Assembly: GCA_964599915.1 (NCBI GenBank) | Contig: CAZRHR010000044.1 | Span: forward strand, 1 to 23,454 | DNA from: CAZRHR01 sp964599915 | Lineage (GTDB): Bacteria; Bacteroidota; Bacteroidia; CAIKAF01 | Direction: 5' to 3' | DNA length: 23,454 bases | Shown here: in pieces, positions 1-7,078 of the stretch | Layout: every line of letters starts with the position of its first letter | Numbering within the stretch: position 1 is the stretch's first letter | Program-made: the position numbers and the translations under genes | The notes under the pieces: model-generated | The model's database searches: none | Told to the model about the DNA's origin: nothing | Seen by the model: the letters and a program-made list of their open reading frames with translations, nothing else

Positions 1-25
1 TCCCTTCCTCTTCGAGTCCGCGTAA

Positions 26-271
26 GGGCAGATGGTGATCTNNNNNNNNNNNNNNNNNNNNNNNNNNNNNNNNNNNNNNNNNNNNNNNNNNNNNNNNNNN
101 NNNNNNNNNNNNNNNNNNNNNNNNNNNNNNNNNNNNNNNNNGCCCTTAGGGTTCGCCAGTGTTTTAGGCTTTTCGTAGGTTCGGGTATGGGCAGATGGTG
201 ATCTGCCCTTAGGGTTCGCCAGTGTTTTAGGCTTTTCGTAGGTTCGGGTATGGGCAGATAGTAATCTGCCC
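26..271. repeat. 63-bp tandem repeat array with hairpins, interrupted by an assembly gap
   Basis: Two full 63-bp units lie at 142-204 and 205-267, and a third begins at 268 but stops after a few bases. The end of another unit (16 bases) is at 26-41, directly left of the gap, so the array continues into the gap and its copy number is unknown. Each unit junction forms a perfect 8-bp stem with a 4-nt loop: GGGCAGAT pairs with ATCTGCCC at 189-196/201-208 and 252-259/264-271. The loops differ (GGTG and AGTA) while the stems are identical, which suggests the stem is under selection. The plus strand has stops in all frames. The minus strand is open in two frames, but I see no start codon for it, so I treat the array as non-coding. 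Confidence 0.85.
42..141. other. Assembly gap (100 N)
   Basis: Exactly 100 N, the usual placeholder for a gap of unknown length. It lies inside the 63-bp repeat array, which probably caused the assembly break. Confidence 0.95.
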
Positions 272-306
272 TTATTTCATTATATTGGTACCTATAACAA
301 CTGGCC

Positions 307-1659
307 ATGAGATATTTTTTTCCTGTTTTTTTATTATTCCTTTTTTCCTTTGGTTTATGCGCTCAAGGCGTGACCATAGGCAGCAATAATCCTCCTCATC
401 CCTCTGCCATTCTCGATGTTCAGGGAAGTTCCGGTGGGTTTTTATTGCCTCAACTTTCTACTTCCCAACGAAATGCATTGACTAATCCTGCCAATGGATT
501 GCAGATTCTTAATACTACCACTCAGTGTATTGAGGTTTTTTTTACCAATGGTGGATGGCGTAATTTATCCTGTAATTGTGCTTCTTTCCCAAATCCTTCG
601 TTCACCTATAGTCCCACCTCAGTTAGTATTGGTTCGTCCATTACTTTTACACCCAATATTATTCCAGGGGCCAATTATGCGTGGTCTTTTACTTCTGGCT
701 CGCCTTTAACTTCTTCCGCTTCTACACCATCTGTTTCATGGACCAATACGGGTACCTATCAAGTTAAATTGGTTGTTACAGATGCATTGGGTTGTGCAGA
801 CTCCTCAACTCAAAATATTACTGTTATCAATTGTCCACCAGGAAGCACTACCTTAACTTATTCAGGTGGTGTTCAGAATTTTGTGGTTCCTAGTTGCGCC
901 ACTCAAGTGACCATTGAAGCTTGGGGAGCTCAAGGTGGCAATGGGAACGATGGCAACATTGGCGGTTTGGGCGGCTATGCCAAGGGTACACTTACGGTAA
1001 CTCCTGGTGAAACTTTATTTGTTTATGTTGGTCAAGCTGGCGCTGGTAACAATGGTTCTTGTTCGCAAACTACGGGTACCCGATATAATGGCGGTGGCCA
1101 AGGAAACTGTGCTGCTTCAGGTGGTGGTGCCTCAGATGTGAGACGTGGTGGTACGGCTTTGGCCAACCGTGTGATTGTGGCTGGTGGCGGCGGAGGTTGT
1201 GGCTTTTACACCACCAATGGTGGTGCAGGAGGCGGAATTTCTGGTGCCAATGGACAAACGCATCCTTCTGCAGGTTCTGCCGGGCAGGCCGGTCAAGGGG
1301 GAACACAATCCGCCGGTGGACCGGGTGGTGCCAATGGAGGAACTGCAGGTGCTTTGGGTAATGGGGGAAATGGAGGAGCAACCTACGGCGGCGGTGGCGG
1401 AGGTGGCTATTATGGCGGCGGCGGAGGAGGTGGTGAATCGGGAGGAAGCGGCCGAGGTGGCTCTGGTGGAGGCGGCTCGTCTTTTGTAGGAACACTCNNN
1501 NNNNNNNNNNNNNNNNNNNNNNNNNNNNNNNNNNNNNNNNNNNNNNNNNNNNNNNNNNNNNNNNNNNNNNNNNNNNNNNNNNNNNNNNNNNNNNNNNCCA
1601 ATACTTCTATGCCATCGGGAATCCGCAATGGAAATGGTCAAGTGATTATCTCGTGGTAA
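307..1659 (+). CDS. Secreted PKD and glycine-rich (ALK/LTK-type) domain protein, interrupted by an assembly gap
   Basis: The protein starts with a signal peptide (residues 1-20, ending near CAQ). Next comes a segment at about 21-85 typical of secreted Bacteroidota proteins (VTIGSNNPPHPSAILDVQG, then a QR...PANGLQILNTTT stretch). A PKD-like domain follows at about 95-172, with YAWSF and GTYQVKLVVTD. From about 183 to the end is a glycine-rich domain like the one known from ALK/LTK receptors (WGAQGG, LFVYVGQAG, GGGASDVRRGG, RVIVAGGGGG, poly-Gly runs, GGGGSSFVG). It probably acts outside the cell; I cannot assign a substrate. I see no type IX secretion sorting domain after NGQVIISW. Residues encoded by 1498-1597 are unknown, and because the gap length is arbitrary the frame across it is not proven. 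A second copy of the C-terminal segment follows at 1719-1848, so the true 3' end is uncertain. Confidence 0.75.
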   Translation: MRYFFPVFLLFLFSFGLCAQGVTIGSNNPPHPSAILDVQGSSGGFLLPQLSTSQRNALTNPANGLQILNTTTQCIEVFFTNGGWRNLSCNCASFPNPSFTYSPTSVSIGSSITFTPNIIPGANYAWSFTSGSPLTSSASTPSVSWTNTGTYQVKLVVTDALGCADSSTQNITVINCPPGSTTLTYSGGVQNFVVPSCATQVTIEAWGAQGGNGNDGNIGGLGGYAKGTLTVTPGETLFVYVGQAGAGNNGSCSQTTGTRYNGGGQGNCAASGGGASDVRRGGTALANRVIVAGGGGGCGFYTTNGGAGGGISGANGQTHPSAGSAGQAGQGGTQSAGGPGGANGGTAGALGNGGNGGATYGGGGGGGYYGGGGGGGESGGSGRGGSGGGGSSFVGTLXXXXXXXXXXXXXXXXXXXXXXXXXXXXXXXXXXNTSMPSGIRNGNGQVIISW

Positions 1660-1848
1660 GTTTTGGTTAATAGGGATGGGAGTTCAATCTATGATGTCGG
1701 TGTCCACGATGTTGTTGTTGGTGAATCGGAAGGAAGCGGCCGAGGTGGCTCTGGTGGAGGCGGCTCGTCTTTTGTAGGAACACTCACCAATACTTCTATG
1801 CCATCGGGAATCCGCAATGGAAATGGTCAAGTGATTATCTCTTGGTAA
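1431..1848 (+). repeat. Direct duplication of the 3' end of the glycine-rich gene
   Basis: The stretch from TGGTGAATCGG to the stop codon occurs twice. The left copy is 1431-1497 plus 1598-1659, split by the N gap. The right copy is 1719-1848 and is continuous. They are nearly identical: one base is missing from the run after TGAATCGG, and the codon before the final TGG is TCG versus TCT. Without the gap, the left copy would be only one base short of the right one, so the gap may hide little or further repeat units. About 60 bp of unrelated sequence separates the copies. The right copy has an open frame back to 1663 and encodes GESEGSGRGGSGGGG through NGQVIISW without a signal peptide, so it is a gene fragment or an assembly artefact rather than a separate gene. 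Confidence 0.8.
1498..1597. other. Assembly gap (100 N)
   Basis: Exactly 100 N inside the glycine-rich coding region, at the point where the duplicated 3' segment is split. Its real length is unknown. Confidence 0.95.
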
Positions 1849-2217
1849 GCTTTGGGCTTGGTGTTTCGGAATTTTTTGTGCTTTTACTTTCCCTCTTCTT
1901 TTTGTAGAGACTTTTATCTGCACCAAGGCACTTAGACTAACTCTAATTTTTTAATTTGGTTTGGCTGAAATTATCTAATTGCCATCTATTTACATGAGGT
2001 AAGGCGCAGGTTATAAAGTGAATTGCCTGTAATCTGCAATTTTTTAACTGCCTTTCTCTAGGTGGTATATCTTCAGTCGCGAATGGACTTGGCACCTAAA
2101 AAGAAATCTGAGAAACAGTAGTGCGGTGTCTAATCTCTATTAAACTACGAGTAAAGAGGCCTTTCCCGAACTACAGTTTTTGGGTCGTACTTTTAAGTAA
2201 AAGCAGTAAAAGATTCT
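1849..2217. other. Intergenic stretch without a recognisable gene
   Basis: This AT-rich interval separates the glycine-rich gene from the convergent NlpC/P60 gene. I see no credible coding frame, tRNA or mobile element. The only structure I can support is the weak hairpin at 2021-2045. Confidence 0.6.
2021..2045 (+). terminator. Weak possible terminator hairpin
   Basis: AATTGC (2021-2026) pairs with GCAATT (2036-2041) around a 9-nt loop, followed by a T run to 2045. The stem is short and AT-rich and lies about 170 bp downstream of the last stop codon of the glycine-rich gene. Confidence 0.3.
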
Positions 2218-2721
2218 TTAGCTTTTGGGTAATACCCTACGTGCACCTAAATACCGCTTGGTGTAATAGGCAAATTTCTTGTAATCCTCGATTAATACCC
2301 CTCGGCTTGTGGAAGAATGAAGCATGAAAATCTCCTTTTCTGTTACTTCCACGACCACGGATACATGACCAATGGTCGAAGAAGACAAGTTACGTCCTTT
2401 AAAAAGTAAAATGTCACCGGGTTGTAATTCATTCGTGGCCACAGGGGTACCCACAGACAAATACGAGCGGCTGCTTCTGGGTAAAGCGATTTGGTAATGC
2501 GAAAAAACATAAGACACGAATCCCGAACAATCAAACCCTCCAGGGGTGCTTCCACCGTATCTATAGGGCGTCCCTAGAAAACGCTTCCCAAAATCTAAGA
2601 TAGAATCGGAAAGGTTGGGGGAAAAGGTTTGGAAATAGGTGCTATCAGCAAATTGAGCTTTAGCCTGAAGATTCAGACCCAAAGCCAAAATCATGCTTAT
2701 ATATACCACCGCAATCCGCAT
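2218..2721 (-). CDS. NlpC/P60 family cell-wall endopeptidase
   Basis: A 167-residue exported peptidase of the NlpC/P60 (papain-like) family, which cuts peptide cross-links or stems of peptidoglycan. Residues 1-23 form a signal peptide ending in AKAQ. The catalytic core is visible: FDCSGF with Cys65, GHVSVVVE with His119, and a third polar residue at His135 (MLHSSTS). It has only the catalytic domain, with no SH3 or LysM module, so it resembles the small Spr/NlpC-like secreted hydrolases of Bacteroidota. There is no lipobox, so it is probably periplasmic. The start is supported by a promoter whose -7 element ends four bases before the ATG. It lies downstream of parC on the same strand but has its own promoter. 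The exact cleaved bond cannot be told from the sequence. Confidence 0.9.
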   Translation of the reverse strand: MRIAVVYISMILALGLNLQAKAQFADSTYFQTFSPNLSDSILDFGKRFLGTPYRYGGSTPGGFDCSGFVSYVFSHYQIALPRSSRSYLSVGTPVATNELQPGDILLFKGRNLSSSTIGHVSVVVEVTEKEIFMLHSSTSRGVLIEDYKKFAYYTKRYLGARRVLPKS

Positions 2722-2725
2722 TTGG

Positions 2726-2757
2726 CAAAGGTAGCTTTCTATTCGGGTACCCGCAAA
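2726..2757 (-). promoter_or_regulatory. Bacteroidota-type promoter of the NlpC/P60 gene
   Basis: On the minus strand TTTG (2754-2757) is followed, 20 nt after its TTG, by TACCTTTG (2726-2733), a full match to the -7 TAnnTTTG element. Only four bases separate it from the ATG at 2721, so the transcript may begin at or next to the start codon. Confidence 0.55.
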
Positions 2758-2807
2758 TGATGGGCTGTTAACAAGATGTGAATTTTCCCCCTAGCTTTTC
2801 GGGCAGA

Positions 2808-5441
2808 TTAAAATAGGCTTTGTTGTCCATCATCTCCTTCCAAATCAATTTCTTTCAAAATTTCTGGACCGGAGTTTTCGGTCAATGGCTCTTCTTCGAT
2901 GGGTTCTTCAAGTTCCTCAGGAGGCTTGGGCGTTCCCCAATGTAGTTTTTTGATTTGTTTGACCGGAATTCGGTTTCCTTTAGCTTTTTCACCCCGCGCC
3001 GGTACTTGCTCACGAATATCCCATTCCAGCGTGTTTTTTTGCTGATCAGGTCCCGTTACATATTGAATAAGTAAGGTAGGTCGGGCATCGAGGGCCACAG
3101 TTTCCAACCTTGAATCGCGGTGTTCTGTGATGAATTTTACACTTTTATCGGTGATTTCCGGTGTGAATCTTTTCACAAGGTATTCCTTTTTCTCGCCGTC
3201 ATAGTGAACGGCTGTAATGGGAATTCTTGGATTGAATTTTTCTACGATAAACGCATCCGGTTCAAAATGCAGGGAAAAGTCTGGCTTGAGTAGGCGATAC
3301 TGTCCTGATTTTGAAATTTCAATAAGCCGGTCACCTAGGTTAAATTCTCCAAGCAAAACGCCCCGTCCTTCGCCATTTAAACGACGCGTTTCCGTGTCGA
3401 ACCAAAACTGGAGTGCTCCAAGGGTGCTTTCTCCTTTACTTTTTGAAATGATTTTCCGAATAGGATATTTGGACAGCACATTTCCTTGTGCATTTCGGCC
3501 TTTGATGCCCAATTCTGCCAAATCCACTTCAAAGGTTTGCTTGCGCAGTTTGGGGCGAGGTTTTAGATATACGGTTAGGATTTCGGATTCTCCATTCGGA
3601 TTTACTGAAAAATAAAGCACCCTCGAATTTTTGGTCCCACGTGTTAGGTCGTACTCTTTATCTCTAGTGGCGCCGTTAACGGTAAACCTTTTCATGTATG
3701 TGGCTCCCGCAGCCCCATCTCGGTAAATCATATGATACACCGTCCGGCGGTCGTCGCGATTCCAAACACCAATATGCAGGATAGGTTTGCCTACATAGAC
3801 TTTATCCTGAATCTTGGTGATCATCATGGTACCGTCTTCACGGAAAACTATGATGTCGTCAATGTCCGAACAATCGCTAAGGTAAGTGGCTTGCTTTAAA
3901 CCATAACCAGCAAATCCTTGCTCATAATCTACATATAACTTTTCGGTGCGGGCCACGACTTTTACCGCCTCAATGGCTTCAAAGGAGCGAATGTCTGTTT
4001 TTCGTTCCCGGCCTTTTCCGTATTTCTTTTTCAAGCTTTTATACCAATCTATGGTATATGTATTGAGATTGGCCTTGTGGTGCAACACCTGTTCCTTTTC
4101 CTCATGAAGCACGCGCAACTTATCATCCGCTTTAAATCCATCGAACCGGGATATTCTTTTGATGCGAATTTCCGTGAGCTTTTCGATGTCTTCGCGGGTG
4201 ATTTCTCTGTAAAAACTTGGTTTAAACGGTGTAAGTCCAGCATCAATGGTGGCTACGATGTCTTCCCAGGTTTCACAGGTTTCTATGTCACGGTAAATGC
4301 GCTCTTCAATGAAGATTTTTTCAAGTGATGTAAAAAGGATATCCTCATTGAGCTCTCCCAACCGAATGTCTAGTTCCATACCCAACAGCCGTTTGGTATG
4401 GGCTGTTGCATAGGCCAAAAGGTCATCCACTCCAAGAAAAACGGGCTTATTGTCATGAATGACACAAGCATTGGGAGAAATACCGATTTCACAATCCGTG
4501 AATGCATATAAGGCATCCATGGTTTGATCCGGAGACGTACCTGGCGGAAGGTGAATTAGCACCTCTACATTTTCAGCCGTGTTGTCTTCTACTTTCTTAA
4601 TTTTAATTTTCCCTTTATCGGCGGCGCTCAAAATAGATTCTATCAAAGAACCGGTTGTGGTTCCAAACGGAATCTCATTGACAACCAAAGTCTTTGGGTC
4701 TTGGATACTTATTTTTGCCCGAACCCGAATTTTTCCACCGCGTAATCCTTGTTGGTACCTGCTGGTATCCATCATCCCTCCGGTGGGGAAGTCCGGATAA
4801 ATCTCAGTTTTTTTTCCTTGTAGTAAATCGATGGAGGCGTCAATGAGCTCCACGAAATTATGCGGCAAAATTTTACAGGCTAAGCCTACTGCAATTCCTT
4901 CTACACCATGGGCCAATAAAAGTGGAAACTTCACTGGTTGGGTAATGGGTTCTTTGTTTCTGCCGTCATAGCTTAGTTGCCATTGGGTGGTTTTGGGATT
5001 AAAAACCACTTCTTTGGCAAAAGGGGTAAGGCGCGCTTCAATATAACGTGCAGCGGCTGCGCTATCTCCTGTTAAAATATTTCCCCAGTTTCCCTGGGTG
5101 TCAATTAATAAATCTTTTTGTCCAAGCTGCACCATGGCGTCTGTAATGGACGCATCGCCGTGCGGGTGATACTTCATGGTGTTACCAATCACATTGGCCA
5201 CCTTGTTGTATCTGCCATCTTCCAACTCCATCATAGAGTGTAGAATCCGACGTTGGACGGGCTTTAAACCGTCTTCAATGGCGGGCACAGCCCTTTCCAA
5301 AATTACATAAGAAGCATAGTCCAGGAAGTAATTCTGGTACATCCCGGAAAGCGAAAGTGTTTTTTCGTCTTTGTTTTCCTTCTGTCCTGCTGATTCTTCG
5401 GGGGAAGGAATGGTATCATCAAAGGCTTCTGTATCGCTCAT
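2808..5441 (-). CDS. parC: DNA topoisomerase IV subunit A (GyrA/ParC family)
   Basis: An 877-residue type IIA topoisomerase breakage-reunion subunit. With ParE it forms the A2B2 enzyme that unlinks replicated chromosomes. The breakage-reunion domain spans about residues 30-480, with the PVQRRILHSM region at 61-70, YHPHGDAS at about 91-98, and the catalytic tyrosine in ARYIEARL at Tyr133, which forms the covalent bond with DNA. The remainder to about 800 is the divergent beta-pinwheel-like C-terminal domain, ending in an acidic tail (EELEEPIEEEPL). The overall sequence is the ParC type of Bacteroidota rather than GyrA, and I do not see a GyrA-box. At the position of E. coli ParC Ser80, after HGD, it has Ala. 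parE is not adjacent: the upstream neighbour is a divergent DUF2851 gene. A -7 element sits six bases before the ATG. Confidence 0.93.
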   Translation of the reverse strand: MSDTEAFDDTIPSPEESAGQKENKDEKTLSLSGMYQNYFLDYASYVILERAVPAIEDGLKPVQRRILHSMMELEDGRYNKVANVIGNTMKYHPHGDASITDAMVQLGQKDLLIDTQGNWGNILTGDSAAAARYIEARLTPFAKEVVFNPKTTQWQLSYDGRNKEPITQPVKFPLLLAHGVEGIAVGLACKILPHNFVELIDASIDLLQGKKTEIYPDFPTGGMMDTSRYQQGLRGGKIRVRAKISIQDPKTLVVNEIPFGTTTGSLIESILSAADKGKIKIKKVEDNTAENVEVLIHLPPGTSPDQTMDALYAFTDCEIGISPNACVIHDNKPVFLGVDDLLAYATAHTKRLLGMELDIRLGELNEDILFTSLEKIFIEERIYRDIETCETWEDIVATIDAGLTPFKPSFYREITREDIEKLTEIRIKRISRFDGFKADDKLRVLHEEKEQVLHHKANLNTYTIDWYKSLKKKYGKGRERKTDIRSFEAIEAVKVVARTEKLYVDYEQGFAGYGLKQATYLSDCSDIDDIIVFREDGTMMITKIQDKVYVGKPILHIGVWNRDDRRTVYHMIYRDGAAGATYMKRFTVNGATRDKEYDLTRGTKNSRVLYFSVNPNGESEILTVYLKPRPKLRKQTFEVDLAELGIKGRNAQGNVLSKYPIRKIISKSKGESTLGALQFWFDTETRRLNGEGRGVLLGEFNLGDRLIEISKSGQYRLLKPDFSLHFEPDAFIVEKFNPRIPITAVHYDGEKKEYLVKRFTPEITDKSVKFITEHRDSRLETVALDARPTLLIQYVTGPDQQKNTLEWDIREQVPARGEKAKGNRIPVKQIKKLHWGTPKPPEELEEPIEEEPLTENSGPEILKEIDLEGDDGQQSLF

Positions 5442-5447
5442 GGCCTA

Positions 5448-5455
5448 CAAATATA
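5448..5455 (-). promoter_or_regulatory. Possible -7 element of parC
   Basis: TATATTTG on the minus strand matches TAnnTTTG and ends six bases before the parC ATG (5441). I do not find a well-spaced -33 TTG, so this is weaker than the other promoters listed. Confidence 0.35.
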
Positions 5456-5465
5456 ATAGGAAGGC

Positions 5466-5497
5466 TTGACAATGGGGTATCTCATGTACTAACTTTG
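5466..5497 (+). promoter_or_regulatory. Bacteroidota-type promoter of the DUF2851 operon
   Basis: TTGAC (5466-5470), then 21 nt after its TTG, TAACTTTG (5490-5497), a full match to the -33/-7 pattern. It lies in the divergent parC/DUF2851 spacer. Transcription would begin near 5502, about 10 nt before an ATG at 5512 and about 43 nt before the preferred ATG at 5545. Confidence 0.55.
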
Positions 5498-5544
5498 TAA
5501 GGTCATCGCCGATGAACTGCTCCCCAAAAAGCAAAATAAAGGCT

Positions 5545-6822
5545 ATGAATGAAGCGTTGTTTCAATTTATTTGGGCGTCTAAGGCTTTAGGTGCCGGTCC
5601 ATTTCACTTGGTAGACGGCAGAAAGGTGGACATTTTACATCCGGGTTTCCAGCATTTGGGGGCCGGACCGGATTTTTTCCATGCGAAGATTCGTATCGAT
5701 GGGCTTTTATGGGCTGGCAATGTGGAATTACATTTGGATGAAAAAGGGTGGAGAGAACACCGCCACCATATAGACCCAGCTTATGAAAATGTGATTTTAC
5801 ATGTGGTTTTAAAGGCGGGTGCCATTACTCGTACTGCTTTAGGGCGCACTGTTCCTGTGCTAGAAGTTGGAGATTTTTTACCCCATGAGTTGGTGTCCAG
5901 ATACGCCAAACTCATGTCGCGACACCAAGATGTTCCGTGTGGGGCACTTTTTCAACCTGTTCATGCGGCCATGTTAGATGAACTGGCCCCTGATCTTTGG
6001 ATTCAAAGGTTGCATGCCCGCGCGGATCAAATTACTGCCTTGGTGGGACAATTGGCCGGAGATTGGCATACGGCATTGTGCATTTGGGTAACGCGCACCC
6101 TTGGGGGACCGCAAAATGCAGATGGATTTGAATGGGTAGGGCGGCAATTGCCTTGGTCAAGGTTATGGCGGTGTAGGGGAGATGCGGATCGGGTGGAAGC
6201 ACATGTATTTGGCGCAGCTGGTTTTCTTCAGGGAAAAGCAAAGGATGAATATCATGCCACCTTGCAGCGTGAGTTTGCTTTGTTTGGAAACCCTCCGAAG
6301 ATGGCGTTTCCTTGGCAATGGGGTGGGGTGAGGCTAGGCGCTTATCCAACCGTTCGTTTGGCGATGCTTTCTGCTTTGGTGGCCGGTTTAGGTGAATGGT
6401 GGGAATGGTTCGTTCATCCGCCTGCAACAGAAACATGGATGCAACAAATGCAGTTTCCATTGCGACCTTATTGGCAAACCCATGTGGACTTTGGAAAGCA
6501 AGCCCGAAGAAGGCAAACCGCCCATATTCCTCAAAGCCTACTTCAGCATTTATTGGTCAATGTGGCCCTTCCTTTTCAATTTGCTTACGCCCGCTGGCAA
6601 GGCCATACCGCGCTGATGCAAGACGCAGCCCAACGCGCCTTGGACGTTAAGCCCGGCAAACATTACATTACCGAGGTGTGGAAAAGTTTGGGTTGGAAAG
6701 TATCCAATGCTCAGCAGGAACAGGCCGCCATACATTTGTTTAAACAGTTTTGTACACACAAAAAATGTTTATCTTGTGCGTTAGGAAAACATATGCTCCA
6801 ATCTTCTGAAATACAGGTATGA
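5545..6822 (+). CDS. DUF2851 family protein
   Basis: A cytoplasmic protein of the DUF2851 family, common in Bacteroidota and without an established function. The family signature is the N-terminal block: MNEALFQFIWASKAL, then LHPGFQHLGAGPDFFHAKI and LLWAGNVELHLDEKGW, with HRHHIDPAYENVILHVV just after. This block has conserved Asp, Glu and His residues that look like a metal or nuclease site, but I cannot prove that. Near the C-terminus is a Cys cluster (CTHKKCLSCALGK) that could bind metal. There is no signal peptide or membrane segment. I chose the ATG at 5545 because the family usually begins right there; an upstream in-frame ATG at 5512 would add 11 residues lacking family similarity. It has its own promoter and overlaps the next gene by four bases (ATGA). 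Confidence 0.85.
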   Translation: MNEALFQFIWASKALGAGPFHLVDGRKVDILHPGFQHLGAGPDFFHAKIRIDGLLWAGNVELHLDEKGWREHRHHIDPAYENVILHVVLKAGAITRTALGRTVPVLEVGDFLPHELVSRYAKLMSRHQDVPCGALFQPVHAAMLDELAPDLWIQRLHARADQITALVGQLAGDWHTALCIWVTRTLGGPQNADGFEWVGRQLPWSRLWRCRGDADRVEAHVFGAAGFLQGKAKDEYHATLQREFALFGNPPKMAFPWQWGGVRLGAYPTVRLAMLSALVAGLGEWWEWFVHPPATETWMQQMQFPLRPYWQTHVDFGKQARRRQTAHIPQSLLQHLLVNVALPFQFAYARWQGHTALMQDAAQRALDVKPGKHYITEVWKSLGWKVSNAQQEQAAIHLFKQFCTHKKCLSCALGKHMLQSSEIQV

Positions 6823-7031
6823 AACTACGGTTTTTCATTCAGCAGCAAGTATTTGGCGTTTGTAGCCGTTTGGCCTTTCACTTAGGCATTCCTCCCGCTA
6901 CGGTAAGGGCATATTTTGTCTATGCTTCTTTTGTAGGCTTTGGCTCACCTTTAATTTTGTATCTGGTGTTAGCCTTTTGGTTAAATTTTAAGGATTTGGT
7001 GCGTCCCAGAAGAACCGGTGTGTGGGATTAG
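6819..7031 (+). CDS. Small PspC-domain membrane protein
   Basis: A 70-residue protein with the PspC fold signature: an N-terminal amphipathic part with VFGVCSRLAFHLGIP, then one membrane segment at about residues 30-52, ending in a short basic tail (KDLVRPRRTG). PspC proteins are small inner-membrane proteins first known from the phage-shock response. Stand-alone copies are frequent in Bacteroidota and their role there is not settled. Its ATG overlaps the stop of the DUF2851 gene (ATGA), so the two are almost certainly co-transcribed and probably translationally coupled. No other psp gene is nearby. Confidence 0.75.
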   Translation: MKLRFFIQQQVFGVCSRLAFHLGIPPATVRAYFVYASFVGFGSPLILYLVLAFWLNFKDLVRPRRTGVWD

Positions 7032-7037
7032 ATTATG

Positions 7038-7078
7038 AGGGTTGATGTCCAAAAAGACCCAAACCCTTTATCTTTTTT
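7038..7078 (+). terminator. Possible terminator after the DUF2851-PspC operon
   Basis: AGGGTT (7038-7043) pairs with AACCCT (7062-7067); inside, GTC (7047-7049) can pair with GAC (7056-7058). A T-rich run follows to 7078. It sits in the convergent space just after the PspC stop codon and overlaps the last codons of the DUF2490 gene. Confidence 0.45.

Noticed and set aside
142..271. 63-bp repeats as a CRISPR array
   Set aside because: The units are contiguous and identical throughout; there are no variable spacers and no cas genes.
142..305. 21-residue repeat protein encoded on the minus strand of the 63-bp array
   Set aside because: Two minus-strand frames stay open through the units and 63 is a multiple of three, but there is no start codon after the in-frame stops to the right and the left side is lost in the gap.
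1070..1495. Antisense open frame rich in His and Arg
   Set aside because: It is the mirror of the glycine codons of the plus-strand gene, and has no start signal or family similarity.
1663..1848. Separate small glycine-rich gene
   Set aside because: It has no signal peptide or promoter and copies only the last part of the preceding gene; better read as a duplicated 3' fragment or assembly artefact.
2121..2327. Small plus-strand open frame
   Set aside because: It overlaps the end of the NlpC/P60 gene on the other strand, and its composition is not protein-like.
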